Shown piece after piece: positions 1-13,305 of a stretch of 64,000 nt of DNA (position 1 is its first letter; every line of letters starts with the position of its first letter). The notes under the pieces were generated by a model. That model saw only the letters and a list, made by a program, of their open reading frames with translations. It did not search any database and was not told where the DNA came from. The DNA lies in assembly GCF_008831285.2 (NCBI RefSeq), contig NC_045140.1:475528-539527 (forward strand), in the 5' to 3' direction. The stretch is from Nymphaea colorata (Eukaryota; Streptophyta; Magnoliopsida; Nymphaeales; Nymphaeaceae). A program made the position numbers and the translations under genes.

Positions 1-1867
1 GCAGCTGAAGAGCTTCACAAAGTGAAGTTTAATTTGGCTGTCTTGGCTTGTTTTGGCTTCAATGGAAGCTGAAATTAATTCAATATTTGGCCTTTTTGGG
101 GAGTCAGGGAGAAGAGTTAAATAGTTATTTTGTTGCTTTAGCCACATTAACAGCATACCATAACCGTATTTTCAGGAAATTAAGTATTGCCATTTGAAGG
201 ATTCTTGTATATTATTTTACATTTTATAAGCTTTTTTTTTGGCATTTCGTGGAAGATGTGTGGTTTTGTTGATGAATTTAAATTGAGAGAGGTGGATTCG
301 AAAAGACTTAGCAGAAGAAAAGAAAAAAATCAATGCTTAGTAGCCAAATTCCTTTCCCGGTTTGAGTGAGAACACGTGATGGGAATATGTTGTGTGAGGA
401 TTTGCACATGGTGCACATCATTATTTGTGCACACTGGAACATGTTCATTTATTTTTTCGTCCTTTGAGTTTTATTTACAAGAACAGAGCAAATACCAACA
501 CTGCTCTAGGAAACAGTAGTAATCCCGCTAATTTGTTGTTCTCAAGAAGATGGTGGCCTTGGAATTTGTTTGGCAACTTTTACCGTCATCGAAAAGTGGG
601 AGGCGACGGTAAAAGAGGTACTGACTAACAAAGGACATTAATTAAAGGCGAGGTTGGACGATCAAAGAGCTCCTTGGCATTGAAATTAAAACCTGTTCTG
701 CTTTCAAGGAGCGCTTCGGCTTTGAAATTGAAACCTGTTCTGCTTTTCACGTTAATCAGGCAAGGGACCCGCCAGCAGCCATGACCACATAGATGAGGTA
801 CTTCCGACAGCAGTCTAGACAAATGCAAGTAATTTATCCTCTTTCTTAGCCCTGTAAGGACGCCAAGATCCAGCAATGATCAGGTTAAAAGCAGACGGAG
901 TCACAGAAGAATGGTAGATTGTTGTTAAAATAAAACATTACCAGCAATGATACGTATCGGCTGACATGCCGTATCGAGAAGCAGACCGCATTCATTCATT
1001 TACAACGCTCTCAGAAACTCTGCTTGGAAAAATGACTGCATACACGAAAGAGCTCCGATGGTATGTGCATTCCTTTCTAGGCAGCTTCCCATAAAAAGTG
1101 GAGGATGGGTAACCTGTTACATCTGGACCCATGAAGGGGAAATGACCAACGTAGCCATGGAATTGGTGTCTTCTTTAGTTTTCACATGGCAGAACGCAGG
1201 ACTGTGAATAGCTGAAACAAGCGACTTTTCTTTTCTCTGCTGTGGAGTTGGCAGTCGCAGGCAGGCTGCCCATGTGCCGGTTGCGGGCCGCGGTCACTTA
1301 CCAACTGCATCATTTCACCAGTTTTGCTAATTATTCCTTCATAAAATATATGACAATCTCTTGGCGGTTATAGTTTTGGTGGGTCATATTCCTTGCCTCT
1401 CCACTGAATTGGTTTGTTGGGCTGCAGTTGTATATGTCGAAGAGCCAGAGGGCAACAACTCAATCATGCAGGAAGTCACCTTTTCTTCTGCAACACCCAT
1501 CATGTAGCTACATCGCTACAGCACCCATCATGTAACTACAGCTAGAGTCTTGATGATCAAGCAGAAGGGAAGCATCAGAGAGGTCTGCTTTCTCTCTCAT
1601 TCAACCACCACACCCATTTTCTGGAAAACCTGAAACGGGTCTAGGTTTTCTCGATTTCTGCTTGAAGAACAGGACACTCTTATTGGCTGCCTTGGTTTTT
1701 GAAGGCAGTTAATATCCTGGGGAAAGAAAGAGACCAGCCTTTGTTTCATTTGGGATTTGGAAGAAGAAAGGAGAAAAGCTCATTTCTTGACCACCAACCT
1801 TGTTGCTTCCTGGTTCTCAAAAACTTATGTTCTTCTTCTGTTCTTAGCGGCCAAACATTTGAGAAGA
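1..1867. other. Upstream intergenic region, no gene recognised
   Basis: No open frame here resembles a known protein. A small imperfect direct repeat with a 42-bp period lies at about 681-746. The last several hundred bases become pyrimidine-rich and probably form the promoter-proximal region of the DUF936 gene that starts at 2017. Confidence 0.5.
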
Positions 1868-1874
1868 TATAAAG
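1868..1874 (+). promoter_or_regulatory. Candidate TATA box of the DUF936 gene
   Basis: The motif TATAAAG lies about 150 nt upstream of the DUF936 start codon. A transcription start about 30 nt downstream would give a 5' leader of roughly 115-120 nt. The call rests on motif and position only. Confidence 0.45.
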
Positions 1875-2016
1875 AGAGGGCCCTCTGGAAAAGGCTCTTG
1901 TCAATCACCAACACCCAAAAACTCTGACGGTTAAAGTTGCCGGGCTTCCGAGAAAAATGATTTCTTGGGTTTGTGGGCTTTCAGAGTGATGCACCTTTTG
2001 GTATCCAGACGGACTA

Positions 2017-3110
2017 ATGGCGACCTTGGTTCCTGGAGTTCTTTTGAAGCTGCTTCAGCATATGAAAACAGATGTAAAGATAGCAGGTGAGCACAGATCG
2101 GTTCTTTTGCAGGTTATAAGCATCGTTCCTGCACTGGCCGGTGGAGAACTGTGGCCGAATCAGGGGTTCTATCTGAAGGTTTCTGATTCCTCCCATGCCA
2201 CCTACGTTACCCTGCCTGATGAACATGATGATCTCATCCTGAGCGATAAGCTCCAATTGGGTCAGTTCATTCATGTGGAGAGGTTGGAGTTTGCATCCCC
2301 TGTACCCATCCTGAGAGGCGTTCGCCCCGTTCCCGGCAGGCATTCATGTGTGGGAAGTCCGGAAGATCTCACCGCAACTCAGTCTCTTTGCTTCCTCAGT
2401 CCATCTGGTTCTGATGGGGAGAAGAAGTCGAGCAATAGGTCGGACAAAAAAATCGGCGAGAATGGGCCTTGGCAGAAATCAAGGTCTGCGTCTATTTCTT
2501 CAACGGGGGCGAAAGACAACAAACCGGCATCGAAGCTCAATGGGGACTCGGGGAAGAAAACTTTCAGCCGATCAACGTCTCTTTCTCTGAAGTCGGTCGG
2601 TGGTTCCAATAAGAAGGAAGGCAACGGCTCTGTTCCATTGGCTCTCGCGGCGGCGAAATTGAAGCCGCTGAATGTCCGATCCATCCCTTCATCGCCGACG
2701 AGCTGCTTCTCGTTGCCGACTTCGTTCGAGAAGTTCTCTGCGGGAATTAAGGAGCAGCAGGACAAGATAAGGAGTTCCGTCTCTTCGATTCATTCTGTGG
2801 CTTCCAAGGGGTCGGCAGAGAAGACAGTTAGGCAAGGGCTGCTGAAGAAGGCAGCGTCCGTGTTAAGGGGAGGTCCAGCAGGCAAGGGCCTGAAGGCTGA
2901 GACTCCTGCATTATATTCGTTTAAAGGGATTGACTTGGGACAGAAGGCTCTCAGAAAGAGCTGGGAGGGAGTCATCGAACTCAAAGGCAGGGAAACCTTA
3001 GGCCCCAAAGCTGTAAAGAAGGAAACCAGACAGGATTCTCGTCCTTCTTCGGTGAGCTCTTTCCGCATGTCATTTTTTTCTGTTATATTCTTTTGCTCCG
3101 GTTCATAAAT

Positions 3111-3160
<50 letters not shown>

Positions 3161-6100
3161 GCGTATGTGCACAAAAAAGATGCAGAGGCACACGCATGCA
3201 CACATATATTCACAACCACATCTCACTAAGTTTAAATGCTTAGCAATTTCATGCGTTATGGTTGACGATGATGCGATCATTGATACCATTTCTGTATAGT
3301 CTTCATCAGATGCTTTTTGAGCTCTTGATCATTACAAGTAGGCTCCCTACCTTTATTTGGAATGAGCTATGTACAGGAAAGAATCTCACAGAAAAACCGA
3401 ATCACCAGAGCTAGTCACTGCAACACTGTAACTCTAAACCAATAAAATCAAATCCATACAGAAAGCTCTATCAAAGAACCCAGTAAACTACTCTAACTAA
3501 ACGAATCAAGCTATCATTTACCCAAAGTCATATCTTCCATCCAGAGCCCTCTCGTCCATCATCACCTGGCCCACTCCTGCTGCTAATTCAATCATTTAGT
3601 AGAAGAACACAGCCAGCATGTTCTTTGACGTTAGACCATCTCACATGCCAAAATCGCCTCCCTTTTAACAGACCTCTTAACCTCCTCATCCACCCTTTGT
3701 TGTTAGAAACTACCATTAGCTTGTCCTTCCTCCTACCACCAAACAAAAAGCCCCAGCATACCAAAGCTAAATCTGGACATTAAAGATGTTTAAACCTGCA
3801 GGATTTTATTTGGTTAGGTCTAACATCTTGTCAGCTATTTTCGCAATGCTGAAAAGTGTAGACTGAGGTGTATTCTATCATGTTTCTGGTTTCAAGACTA
3901 TAGTAGATTTATCTCATTTACGTTGAAATTTCCTTCCCTTACATTTGTGAGTGCTTTTCCTGCCCTTATGTTCATCTCTTTTTACATTGTTTGCTTATCC
4001 TTATCATAGGTTTACCTGTTCTTTTGATTTGTCATTTCCAATCTTATACAGATCAAGCATGATGACAGATTCTATTGGAAGCTAATCCAAGATGCCTTTG
4101 CTAACTTGTGTCAGATGAATTATACTAGACTTTGCTTCATTTGTTGACTCTGCTCAATCTCGTTCTTTGACCATTTGGATTACTTTTTGAGAAGTGTTTT
4201 AGTATCAATGACCCTGTGTTTGATGCCCTTTTTTTTGTCCATATCTTGTTTTTTAAATAACTTTTGAAGGTTGCATTTTTTTTATGTCATATCCCCCTGA
4301 CTATATATAATCATTTGGAAGGTATTTAACTTTTCTTGAAAAAATTAGGTTTCGTCGAAGAAATTGGCTGCAAATGGCAAATCCTCATCTAAGGAGGAAA
4401 ATAGTGCTCCGCCATCCAAAAAAGCATCCACTGATAAAACTCCCCAGGCATCTACAGATAAAGCTCCAGCCACACCAGAAAAGTCAAGTAAGCCTAAGAC
4501 AACTTTGGGAAAGAAAGTACCTGGAGAGGGCTGTAGTAGTACTAGTCCAGGAAACCTGGTTAAGATTGCCCTTAACAGTAGAAAGTTGGCAGAGAACAAT
4601 ATTTCCTGGGCTTCCCTTCCACTCTCTCTAGCAAAGCTTGGGAAGGTACAGTTCACTTGGTAGTCTTATCTGCTTTGCATGAAATCTTGAAGTTTCACTT
4701 AGTTATTTCCTTTTTACCATAAAAATTTTGCTTTCCACATTGTGTTATGAAACCACTGAAATTATATTTAATCTCATTGTTGCTTTGCAGGAGGTCATGA
4801 GATATAGAGATGCAGCACAACTAGCTGCTATTGAAGCCATGCAGGAAGCTTCTGCTGCAGATAGCTTAATTCGGTGCTTGAGGTAAATAGTTGCTTACTT
4901 ACTACACTGTCTATGTTGGAACTAGCAGAATTTCAGGTTTTCATATTTAATGAAGTGCATTCACACGAGATGTGTTTGTTTCTCTAATACATATCCACAT
5001 TGTACTTTGTATAAGACTACAACTATAACTTGTACACTGCCAATGATTTTCTCATCCAAATTTTAGGTTCTGTAGTTCTGGAATGATCCTCTTTCTTGCT
5101 ACACACCCTCTAAATCTACTTTGGTTCTTTATAGGTTAGTTTTTCTCCATAGCTTACTTTGATATTTTGTCTGTTGATTCTTTACTCCATGATTCCACTG
5201 CAACTGCAAGAGAATGTGTGAAACCCAGGTGTTAAAAGTTTAAATTAAAACCATCTGCTCACTCAAACATATGTTAGTTAGAAAATAAGAACGAATCACA
5301 AGTATTTGAAAATCGGATTTGTAAATTTCAGAAAAATTATGAAAGGATTTGCTTTCAGTTGTTTCCCCTAAAACGATGTAGTAATTATCGAAAGAATTGC
5401 CTTTAGAGGGAACATAGTGAATGAGATAAAACAATAAAAACATTAGTAGGAAAACTGTTACAGCAGAAAATTTTAAAATATATCAAAAAATTATTTGTAA
5501 TTGACATGTGGCATTCTCAAATTGGCAATGGAATCAAATCGGCCAATTTAGGTTGATTCTGATAACACTGGTTGTAATCTTAAAAATGCTTCAAAGAGCA
5601 TTGTTATTACAAAGGATATGGCCTTCAATATAAACATCTCAGGAGAAGCCTAATAGCTGTTAGGACTTAGGACTTTAGGAGTGTCCAGCAGCTAGCTGAC
5701 CTAGCCATCGGCTGCTCCCAGCATCTAGTAACCTAATTACATAAACATCCTTCGGACAAAAATATAATTATTGGATGCAAATATTTTCCTTTTTTTATGT
5801 AATTCTATTTTTGTCCGAAGGATGTTTATGTAATTAGGTTACTAGATGCTGGGAGCAGCCGATGGCTAGGTCAGCTAGCTGCTGGACACTCCTAAAGTCC
5901 TAAGTCCTAACAGCTATTAGGCTTCTCCTGAGATGTCTATATTGAAGGCCATATCAACCACTACTTTGAAGCTAGGTCACATTGGTGCTCCTAAACGGCT
6001 GCCGCACCCATGTCACACCCCTGTTGATGCTGGTGCTGGTGCTTCTCTGTCACAACACGTCTGGTACGGTTTGCTGAATCGGATCAAAATTGGCCAATTG

Positions 6101-9100
6101 AAATATGCAGCTAACAAAACTAGCTCTACTACAAAAAGTTCATACGTAAATATAGACAAATAAGGCTACTAAATAGTTAAATTAACTATATAACAAATTA
6201 TATATACACATATTATATATGTATCCTCACTGCACCCACACTTAATTTTTTTTTGAAAAAATTCTGTATCTGCACCTGCACTAGTACCCACACACTGTAC
6301 TCATATGACATAGCTTTGAAGGCCATGTGGTGGTAGATCCTTGAAAACATGAATCTCCATTCTATTGTGAAAAGAAAAATGTGTTGTCTACATGGTGAAT
6401 AACCACATGTTTATGTGCGACATATTGAGATTCAGTCACCTTGTCAAAGAAGCTAAAAAAATTTGGTTCCCATGTGTCATTTGAATATCAGATAACAGAC
6501 TTCTTACAAAATAGTTCCAGGAGTTTGAGACCCAAATCTATGTTCCTTCTAGGCAACCTTTCAGTAATTAGAAAGTAAACTTGGTATATATATATAAAAC
6601 ATAGATTTGGGTCCCAAACTCCTGGAACTATTTTGTGAAGAAGTCTGTTATCTGAGACTTAAATGACACATGGGAGCCAAATTCTTTTAGCTTCTTTGAC
6701 ATGGTGACTGCATCTCAATATGTCGCACATAAACATGTGGTTATTCACCATGTAGACAACACTTTTTTCTTTTTTTTCACAATAGAATGGAGATTCATGT
6801 TTTCAAGGATCTACCACCACATAGTCTTCAAAGCTATGTCATATGGGTACAGGATGCAGGTGCGGGTGCAGATACAGAATTTTTTTCTTTTTAAAAAAAA
6901 GTGTGGGTGCAGCGAGGATGTATACATATATAATGTGTATATATATCATTTGTGATATAGTTAAGCTAACTATTTAGTAGCCTTATTTGTCTATATTTAC
7001 ATATGAATTTTTTGTACTGGAGCTAGTTTGTCAGCTGCATATTTAAAATGGTCAATTTTGACCCGATTCAGCAAACTGTACCAGACGTGCTGTGTCAGAG
7101 AAGCACCAGCATGAACAGGGGTGCGAGTCTGTGACATGGATGCGGCAGCCGTTTAGGAGCACCCTTGCGACATCAATGCTCTGTATTTTGCTTTGTGAAT
7201 GATAATTAGACTTTATGTCATTTCTTAGACTTTCATGACATTAACGAGCCACCTGGTAAAACACAGAAAACATGTAGTTGAGGGTCTGTTATTTATGCCT
7301 TTTCCCCCATCAAGATCAGATATGCATTAAAATCTATAAAGGAAGAAGATGAAAGAAGAACCTTTTGTTAGGAATCCCTTTGAGATATATCTATGATTTT
7401 CATTACTTTACTCCTGTGAACTGGTGTGGGATCATGCTAGAATTGGCTTGTTGTATGTACTAACGTGCAACGTTAGGCTGTTTGATTGGTAGATATGTCA
7501 ATGCTCCTGTCACCAACTGATATTGAGTAGGATTCTGGGTATTCTTCAAGTTCATTTGGATTTTCCACTTTTGGTGTATACACCAACGTTAGGCTGTTTG
7601 ATTGGTAGATATGTCAATGCTCCTGTCACCAACTGATATTGAGTAGGATTCTGGGTATTCTTCAAGTTCATTTGGATTTTCCACTTTTGGTGTATACACT
7701 TGCTTTTCATCTGCAAGACCAGATGTAGAGATTATGTTAGTAATGAACTTTGTTTAAAATAACAAGGATCTAGAAGGAGAATATGCTGCTTCTTCCCCCA
7801 AAAAGTATCTTATGTAGTTAAAACATGACATTTCAAACTGAATTTTGAGATCCTTCTCCACTTTTGGAATACCTAGTCTGTTGCTTCCTATAATACACAT
7901 CGTCTACCTAGAAAAAAAAATGTCTTTGGAAAAGTTATTTTGGTGGCCAGTAGCTCAGTCAGCTCTATCCTCGATACATTATCATTCAGACTAACTATTA
8001 CAAATTTGTTATCATCCTTTACACATAAGGGTCTTCTTTGAGGGAACTTATTTTACCTGAGTGACTGAGTCTGACCAGCTGTAACCTGCAGAGCTAAATT
8101 TAGTTGTTGAGCTAGTGACGGTATATCTGCTTTGTTCTTTTAGGCATATCTACCTGAATGCTTAGCCTACAACATGTTGGCCAGACCTTTTAAGAGTATG
8201 TGTCCTCATCCATGTTTCAGTGTGAAGACTAGCAAGCTTCTGCTTGCACCAAGTTCTGTTATATGGCCTCCTACTTTCAAACAAAGTCGTGTTGACCAGG
8301 CCCAAAGAATTGTAAATCTACTGTATCTAAGTCGACTAAATTGCCTGCCGGAATCCCATGCACTATATTATCTATGTCTTTGTCTTCCACCTTATTCAGT
8401 AATTTTTATTTACCTGCATAATTGGGACACTAACCTGATAATACAACAGCCTCCAACCTGATTACCTTGTTTTGATGATTGAAGTTCTATGTCCATAGGT
8501 TTCACCATGCTATTGTCTTTGTCCAAAGTGCAAACGGCACAATTGGACTTAAAGTTACACGTTAAGCATGATACATTCCCTGTAACCTTGTCTTGCATGT
8601 CCATGTTTTGCATCGGACATTTCAACCATTGAAAATTTCAACCTATCAGGAGTGAACGTTATCTTGCATGTCTACCTTTTGCATGTTTTAAACCAATGAA
8701 AATTTCAACCTATTAAGAGAGGGAAAAATTAAGATCATAAGTTTATGTTAACCAGTTTACACTTTACAGTAACCTGAATTGGCTCAAGGTTCAGAGACTG
8801 AGGTTCCGTCAAATAAAAGAAGTGGCAGAAGAAAAATTTTGATTGGAGCAACCTGGTTGTCAAGAACCTAAGAAACTATTTCACAGGGCATGGCTGCAGG
8901 CATGGGAAAAGGTGCAGATGCACTAAACAGGTTGTATGGGGTGGGGTGTGCATGTGTGTACCATGCACTCACATGTGTGTGTGACAGTAATTGACAACAT
9001 ATTAATTGCTAACTTCCTATTTAAAAACAAAATAGTGAATTCTTAACTTGACAAAAAGAGTTGTGTTTGTGGTGGGGTTCGAACATTGCTGCTGGAGCAG

Positions 9101-10607
9101 TTCTGCATAGTCTATGTTGGGGAGCTGAAAGGATTTCCTTGTTAAGCTGTGATTTTTTCTCTATTTTTAGCTTCAGTGATTGTTTTGATTGGTTAACATC
9201 ATGCAATATTCTATTTGTTGAAGCAGACAACATGCTCAGATATGTCCATGATAATTTTAAAACTGATTTGGAATTCATTATTCACAATTCAAGAATACCA
9301 TAGACTGGGAAAACTGTATGTTCGCAAATGGTAACTAATTCTTAGTATATATGGTGCATGAATGGACTTATATTTAGTGTCATTTAAATACCGTTCTCAC
9401 AAATTGGTCTATTTCTGCAGTTAAATGTCCCAACGGAAAGGTTGTCCGTACTTTAAGACTTTTGAGTGGCATGGAATGTCCTTTGTTGTCGTCGTAGTTT
9501 CCAGAAGCAAGTGCATTAATTTCTGTTAGGCACAGTGGAAGATACTTTGGTATCTCTTTTGGGAAGGAAAAAATTGTTCCTAGTTTCTTCATACAGATGC
9601 ATGCTTCCAGTTAGACATGCAGTCATGCGTGCCAGTCCTTGTATGATTGTCAGTACAGACTTTTGGTTCATTTTAATTTATTTTTTTGTCTAATTCATTG
9701 CAGTGTATATGCTGAACTGAACTCATCTGCTAAAGATGATGATCCACAACCTGCAGTTGAACAATATTTACAGCTCCATGAAGACCTTGGTAGGGTCAGT
9801 TTGATTGCTGAATCCTTATCTAAATCGGTTCCTTCACCTGAAAATCAAGAGTGTGACAAGGGAGATACAGAAGAAGCCCTGAAAATCTCATATGATCAAC
9901 AAAAGCAAGCTACTTCCTGGGTTCAAGCTGCATTGGCCACAAATTTATCTCCTTTCTCTGTATATAGCCATCGTTCCACTGGATCTAGAGTGGCCCTAGT
10001 TCCTTCTGTTACGAAAAACAAACTAACCTCTTCTTCATCTGATCATCCTGTGGTGATTCTCGATAGCTCTGGAAAAGCTGCAGCGCAGAAGCCACAGAGC
10101 AAAGTTCGGTCTCCCACCACTTCCAAGACAACAATAGCAGGAGCACGGCGTGTTATCGATGGGTCAATAACAGCACAGAAAAACCAGCTCCCACCTCCAG
10201 CAGAATGGACTAAAGGATCTGGGTTGTCGGACACTGCTGACTTGGCAACAAAATTGAAAGCGACATCTCAAGAATGGTTCTTGGGTTTTGTTGAGAAATT
10301 TCTGGATGCAGATAGCACTGTCACCACTGGAAACCAGTCAGTTTCTACTTCTGGGGTGCCAGACAATGTTCACATTGTCAACATGCTATCACAACTTAAG
10401 AGAGTGAATGACTGGTTAGACGGAATCAGTTCTGGAAAGGAAAATGATGAGGCTTGTTCTTTGTCAGAAACCATTGAACACCTTAGGAAAAAGATATATG
10501 AGTATTTGCTTGTGCATGTGGAGTCCGCTGCAGCTGCACTTGGTAACCAGTCAACTCCAGCACCAGTGCAGCCGAGTAAGGTTTCAGACTCAAAGCCTGC
10601 AAGATGA
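2017..10607 (+). CDS. DUF936 family protein, 4 exons, 775 aa
   Basis: Exons by GT/AG signals and frame: 2017-3051, 4349-4645, 4791-4882 and 9704-10607; the sum is 2328 nt, in frame, ending in TGA. The start [16 protein letters not shown], followed by a conserved beta-rich N-terminal block (residues about 1-115, ending near the PVPGRH segment), is typical of the plant DUF936 family, whose molecular function is not established. The middle (about 130-300) is Ser/Lys-rich and low complexity, then comes the family motif [11 protein letters not shown]. Exon 2 is Lys/Ser/Pro-rich. Exon 3 encodes a helical segment ([18 protein letters not shown]). Exon 4 supplies a conserved C-terminal helical region. 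The open frame that seems to start at 9639 begins inside intron 3 and is not a separate gene. Intron 1 has a CT/CA microsatellite; intron 3 (4.8 kb) has fold-back elements. Family call is firm; exact splice sites are inferred. Confidence 0.9.
3110..3160. repeat. (CT)n-(AC)n compound microsatellite in DUF936 intron 1
   Basis: A run of about 11 CT units is followed directly by about 14 AC units. It lies 60 bases after the first donor site, so it is intronic. Confidence 0.95.
5588..5975. repeat. Near-perfect hairpin (about 155-nt arms) in DUF936 intron 3
   Basis: The left arm, about 5615-5770, is the reverse complement of 5803-5955 with few mismatches, with a loop of about 32 nt. Weaker complementarity extends outwards to a TTTGAAGC-type motif on both sides. 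It looks like a fold-back MITE. No coding potential is seen. Because it lies in an intron it would be transcribed with the host gene and could form a long stem. Confidence 0.85.
5976..7181. mobile_element. Large fold-back element with about 570-nt inverted arms
   Basis: The segment from about 5976 to 6548 is the reverse complement of 6598-7172 with modest divergence, around a loop of about 50 nt that contains TA repeats. Both arms share a TACCCACAC/GTGTGGGT-type stretch and a segment around CATGTTTTCAAGGATCTACC. A possible outer terminal motif GAGCATTG occurs at 5596-5603 and, inverted, at 7174-7181; if real, the smaller hairpin at 5588-5975 sits inside this element. No transposase frame is present, so it is non-autonomous. 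Confidence 0.8.
7468..7699. repeat. Two-copy tandem duplication, 116-bp unit
   Basis: Positions 7468-7583 and 7584-7699 read the same base for base as far as I can see by eye, beginning CAACGTTAGGCTG and ending GGTGTATACAC. The lack of divergence points to a very recent duplication, or an assembly artefact. It is intronic in the DUF936 gene. Confidence 0.95.
7700..9703. other. Rest of DUF936 intron 3, nothing recognised
   Basis: This part of the intron is AT-rich with no conserved frame. Short open frames at 8174-8461 and 9061-9303 have no recognisable motifs. The intron ends with a pyrimidine tract and CAG at 9701-9703. Confidence 0.6.
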
Positions 10608-13305
10608 GTTGTTGCTGCTTTCAAAGTTGTGATACTTGATTCCTGGGGTTGAGTTGCTGTTTTACTCTCCATCCTTGTTTATTTCCATTGCATGCACACC
10701 AGCTCTCTCGGTATGCACTTTACCAATTCATTGCTGCACATTAGCAGTCCAGCCAATTGCTTCTGTTATATTTCTGCATGCATGATGCTTGCATGATACG
10801 TCTGCTAAATGGTTCGTGTAGTTTGCAGTACTGATGCAAGAGATGGCTGATGCCACCCAGAGAAGAACCGCCATTACTAAATGTTAATGTACCCGGATAA
10901 ATGGGGATAAAGGAAAGTTACTGCATCCCCATTTTTTCCTTTTCCTTAAAAGTCATCTTGTGAAGCTTCTCATAAGCTTGAGATGCAAAGATGGCAGGGT
11001 ATTCTATTTGTATCATGGATGTGAAGTGGTCATATTGTGGTTAGTTGGATTAAATATCAAAATTAAGATGACATTTCGTTACTTTGTAAATTTGTTTTCA
11101 CTTCATTTACATGTGGTTCCAGGCGACTTGTTTGCTTTCCTACGTCTCACCTCACGTCTACACTTCTGGCATCTCATGGCTTTTATCATCCCAGCAATTA
11201 AGGCTGCCAAGCTTGGCTTGTGTAAAATATCTAGATGCCAAAAATGAACTTTTATTTTTCTCTTTATAAAAAAACCAGCTTCTTTTTGTCCATGCCAGTC
11301 TGTCTTCCAATTTTATAGGATGTCTTCGAAGGGAGCGATAAAGCCTGGACTAATGCGCCACAATCATAGTTAGGTTGGCACTATGAATTCCTAACCGCTT
11401 TTTTAGCTGTTTCATGGCCTTGACTTCGCCTCGTATTCATCAAAATGACGCGATCTAACTTTTGTTATTTATTAAATAAATTATGTAGATTATATCCATC
11501 AAACGGTTTTTGTTCTTCTGATCATGAATTCAAATAGATTTGAACAATTCTAAATTCCCAAGGAAAGAGAAGCTACTGAACTTGGACAGAGTTTTACTCG
11601 ATGCATTTTTAAGTTAATTATGACACTTATAAAGGACTAGTCAACTTATGCTTTTCACTGTAATTCAGATAATCTTTATTTTCACTTCCTGTTGATCCCA
11701 CCAAACTTCGAATCGAGCAAGTTAATTATTTGAAGCGAATGGTGGATAATTCGTATCCGACTCTTGACACCAAGGTTGTGCCTAAAGCTTCAACTTTGCC
11801 AGTAGGGCTCCCATCCTCTCCTTTTGGGAGAGAAGGATCAGATCATGGTACCCAACGCTTTTCTTCCTTTTGGCACACTAGAATTTCCTCCATTTCACTA
11901 TGAGAACCAGCTTTCATACTCAAACTCTCGTTGTGAAGAGGTGACAACCATCTTTCAAGCTTAAACTTTCGATGTGAAGAGGTGACACGTTCCCTTCAGA
12001 AATACTCCAAAGTGAAGATGATGCTGTGAACAGATGAAGTCAGGGTAGGGGCGCCGTTCAACTTTCCCTGAGTCTGACCTCTTCATGTACCAGAAAGAAC
12101 CAGATCCATACCTAATGTGGTACCATCTAAAGTACCCCCTCCGACCCTTTCCACGAAATCCTTTTCATGTACAATTACCCAACTACCTTCATCAATGCGG
12201 TATTCTTCCCATGACTACTATTGATTGGACCCTTATACATGCTATCATGCACCATATTCGGCTCCATTGTCGTCTTCTTGCAAATAATTCGACTTGATTT
12301 CCCACCTCTCTTTCCGGAACCAACCACTATTTTTGCTCATATTCACAACGTTACTGTGACCGCCGATCTCACCAGGTGGCGACATGGTATGGAGATTCTA
12401 ACTGTAGTTCTCCTTTGACAGCTTCTTCTCAATAAGATCAGCAACATCTTCAAACGTCGCTTCATCATTCAACCCAGGCATCTTTTTTCCTTTCCTACAT
12501 GAGTAAGGCAAGGCTGGGCACGCTGCCGAGTACCCGGGCCGAGATGCCCAGGCTACTGCCTCGAAACAATTTGAGCTTTTAGATTCTTTAGTTATCACAC
12601 CTTAATTTACGCCTTGAAATCTCTTACAAGGCTACTTCTTGTAAATCCTTCCTATATACATTCACAATGTTACCCTCCATATACTGATGTGGTGAGTATA
12701 TATATTCACAAATAAATTATAGTATGTGTAGAACATCGTATGTGGCAACAATCTTTTTGCGCCACCGGATGAATTTTGAAAGGAGGGTAAAACTGACCGG
12801 CGCTAATTCAATGCATATACGACTGGAACCTGTGAAAAGCGTATCCCTGGTGAATACTAACATGTCAACTAGACATACTCGATAGTGTTTTGATGCACGT
12901 ACGAAGAACCGTTTTGACCAAAGCGTGACTAATAAATCCATAGCCCGACCAAACATAGCGGAGTCATTTGATGTTGTGTGCCAGATGTCGGATGGTTAAA
13001 ACTTAAAGGTTTATCGTTAAAAAACAGCCACTAATTAAACATTGGTCATAGTTTATGATGTAACGATGATGTAACCATGATTTATGGTGGCTTTAACAAT
13101 GATTTATGGTCTGACGACCATTTTTAAAATTTTAACCAGGCAACCCTTTATGCCCTTAAATATAAAACTAGACAGAAGCAAAAGGGTATTCTTTGAGCAC
13201 ACATTACAATCTCACAATGCTCCCTTCAAGTTTCCAAGGATGAATCATGGGCATGTGCCGTTTTCCTGTAGCATTATAATGATGGAACTTCGATTTCCAT
13301 GCTTG
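10608..13305. other. Convergent intergenic region between DUF936 and glyoxalase II
   Basis: It should hold the 3' UTRs of both genes. The stretch 11740-12420 is less AT-rich and contains short open frames on both strands (for example 12085-12297, and 12398-12598 on the minus strand), but I recognise no family. It includes a short diverged repeat around TGTGAAGAGGTGACA at about 11931-11985. No tRNA or rRNA gene was seen. Confidence 0.5.

Noticed and set aside
9639-9703. Separate gene starting at the Met codon at 9639
   Set aside because: The first 21 codons are intron sequence ending in a pyrimidine tract and CAG; from 9704 the frame continues the DUF936 protein.
12085-12598. Possible small gene or exon between DUF936 and glyoxalase II
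   Set aside because: Short open frames on both strands lack recognisable motifs, and no splice-compatible partner exon could be identified.
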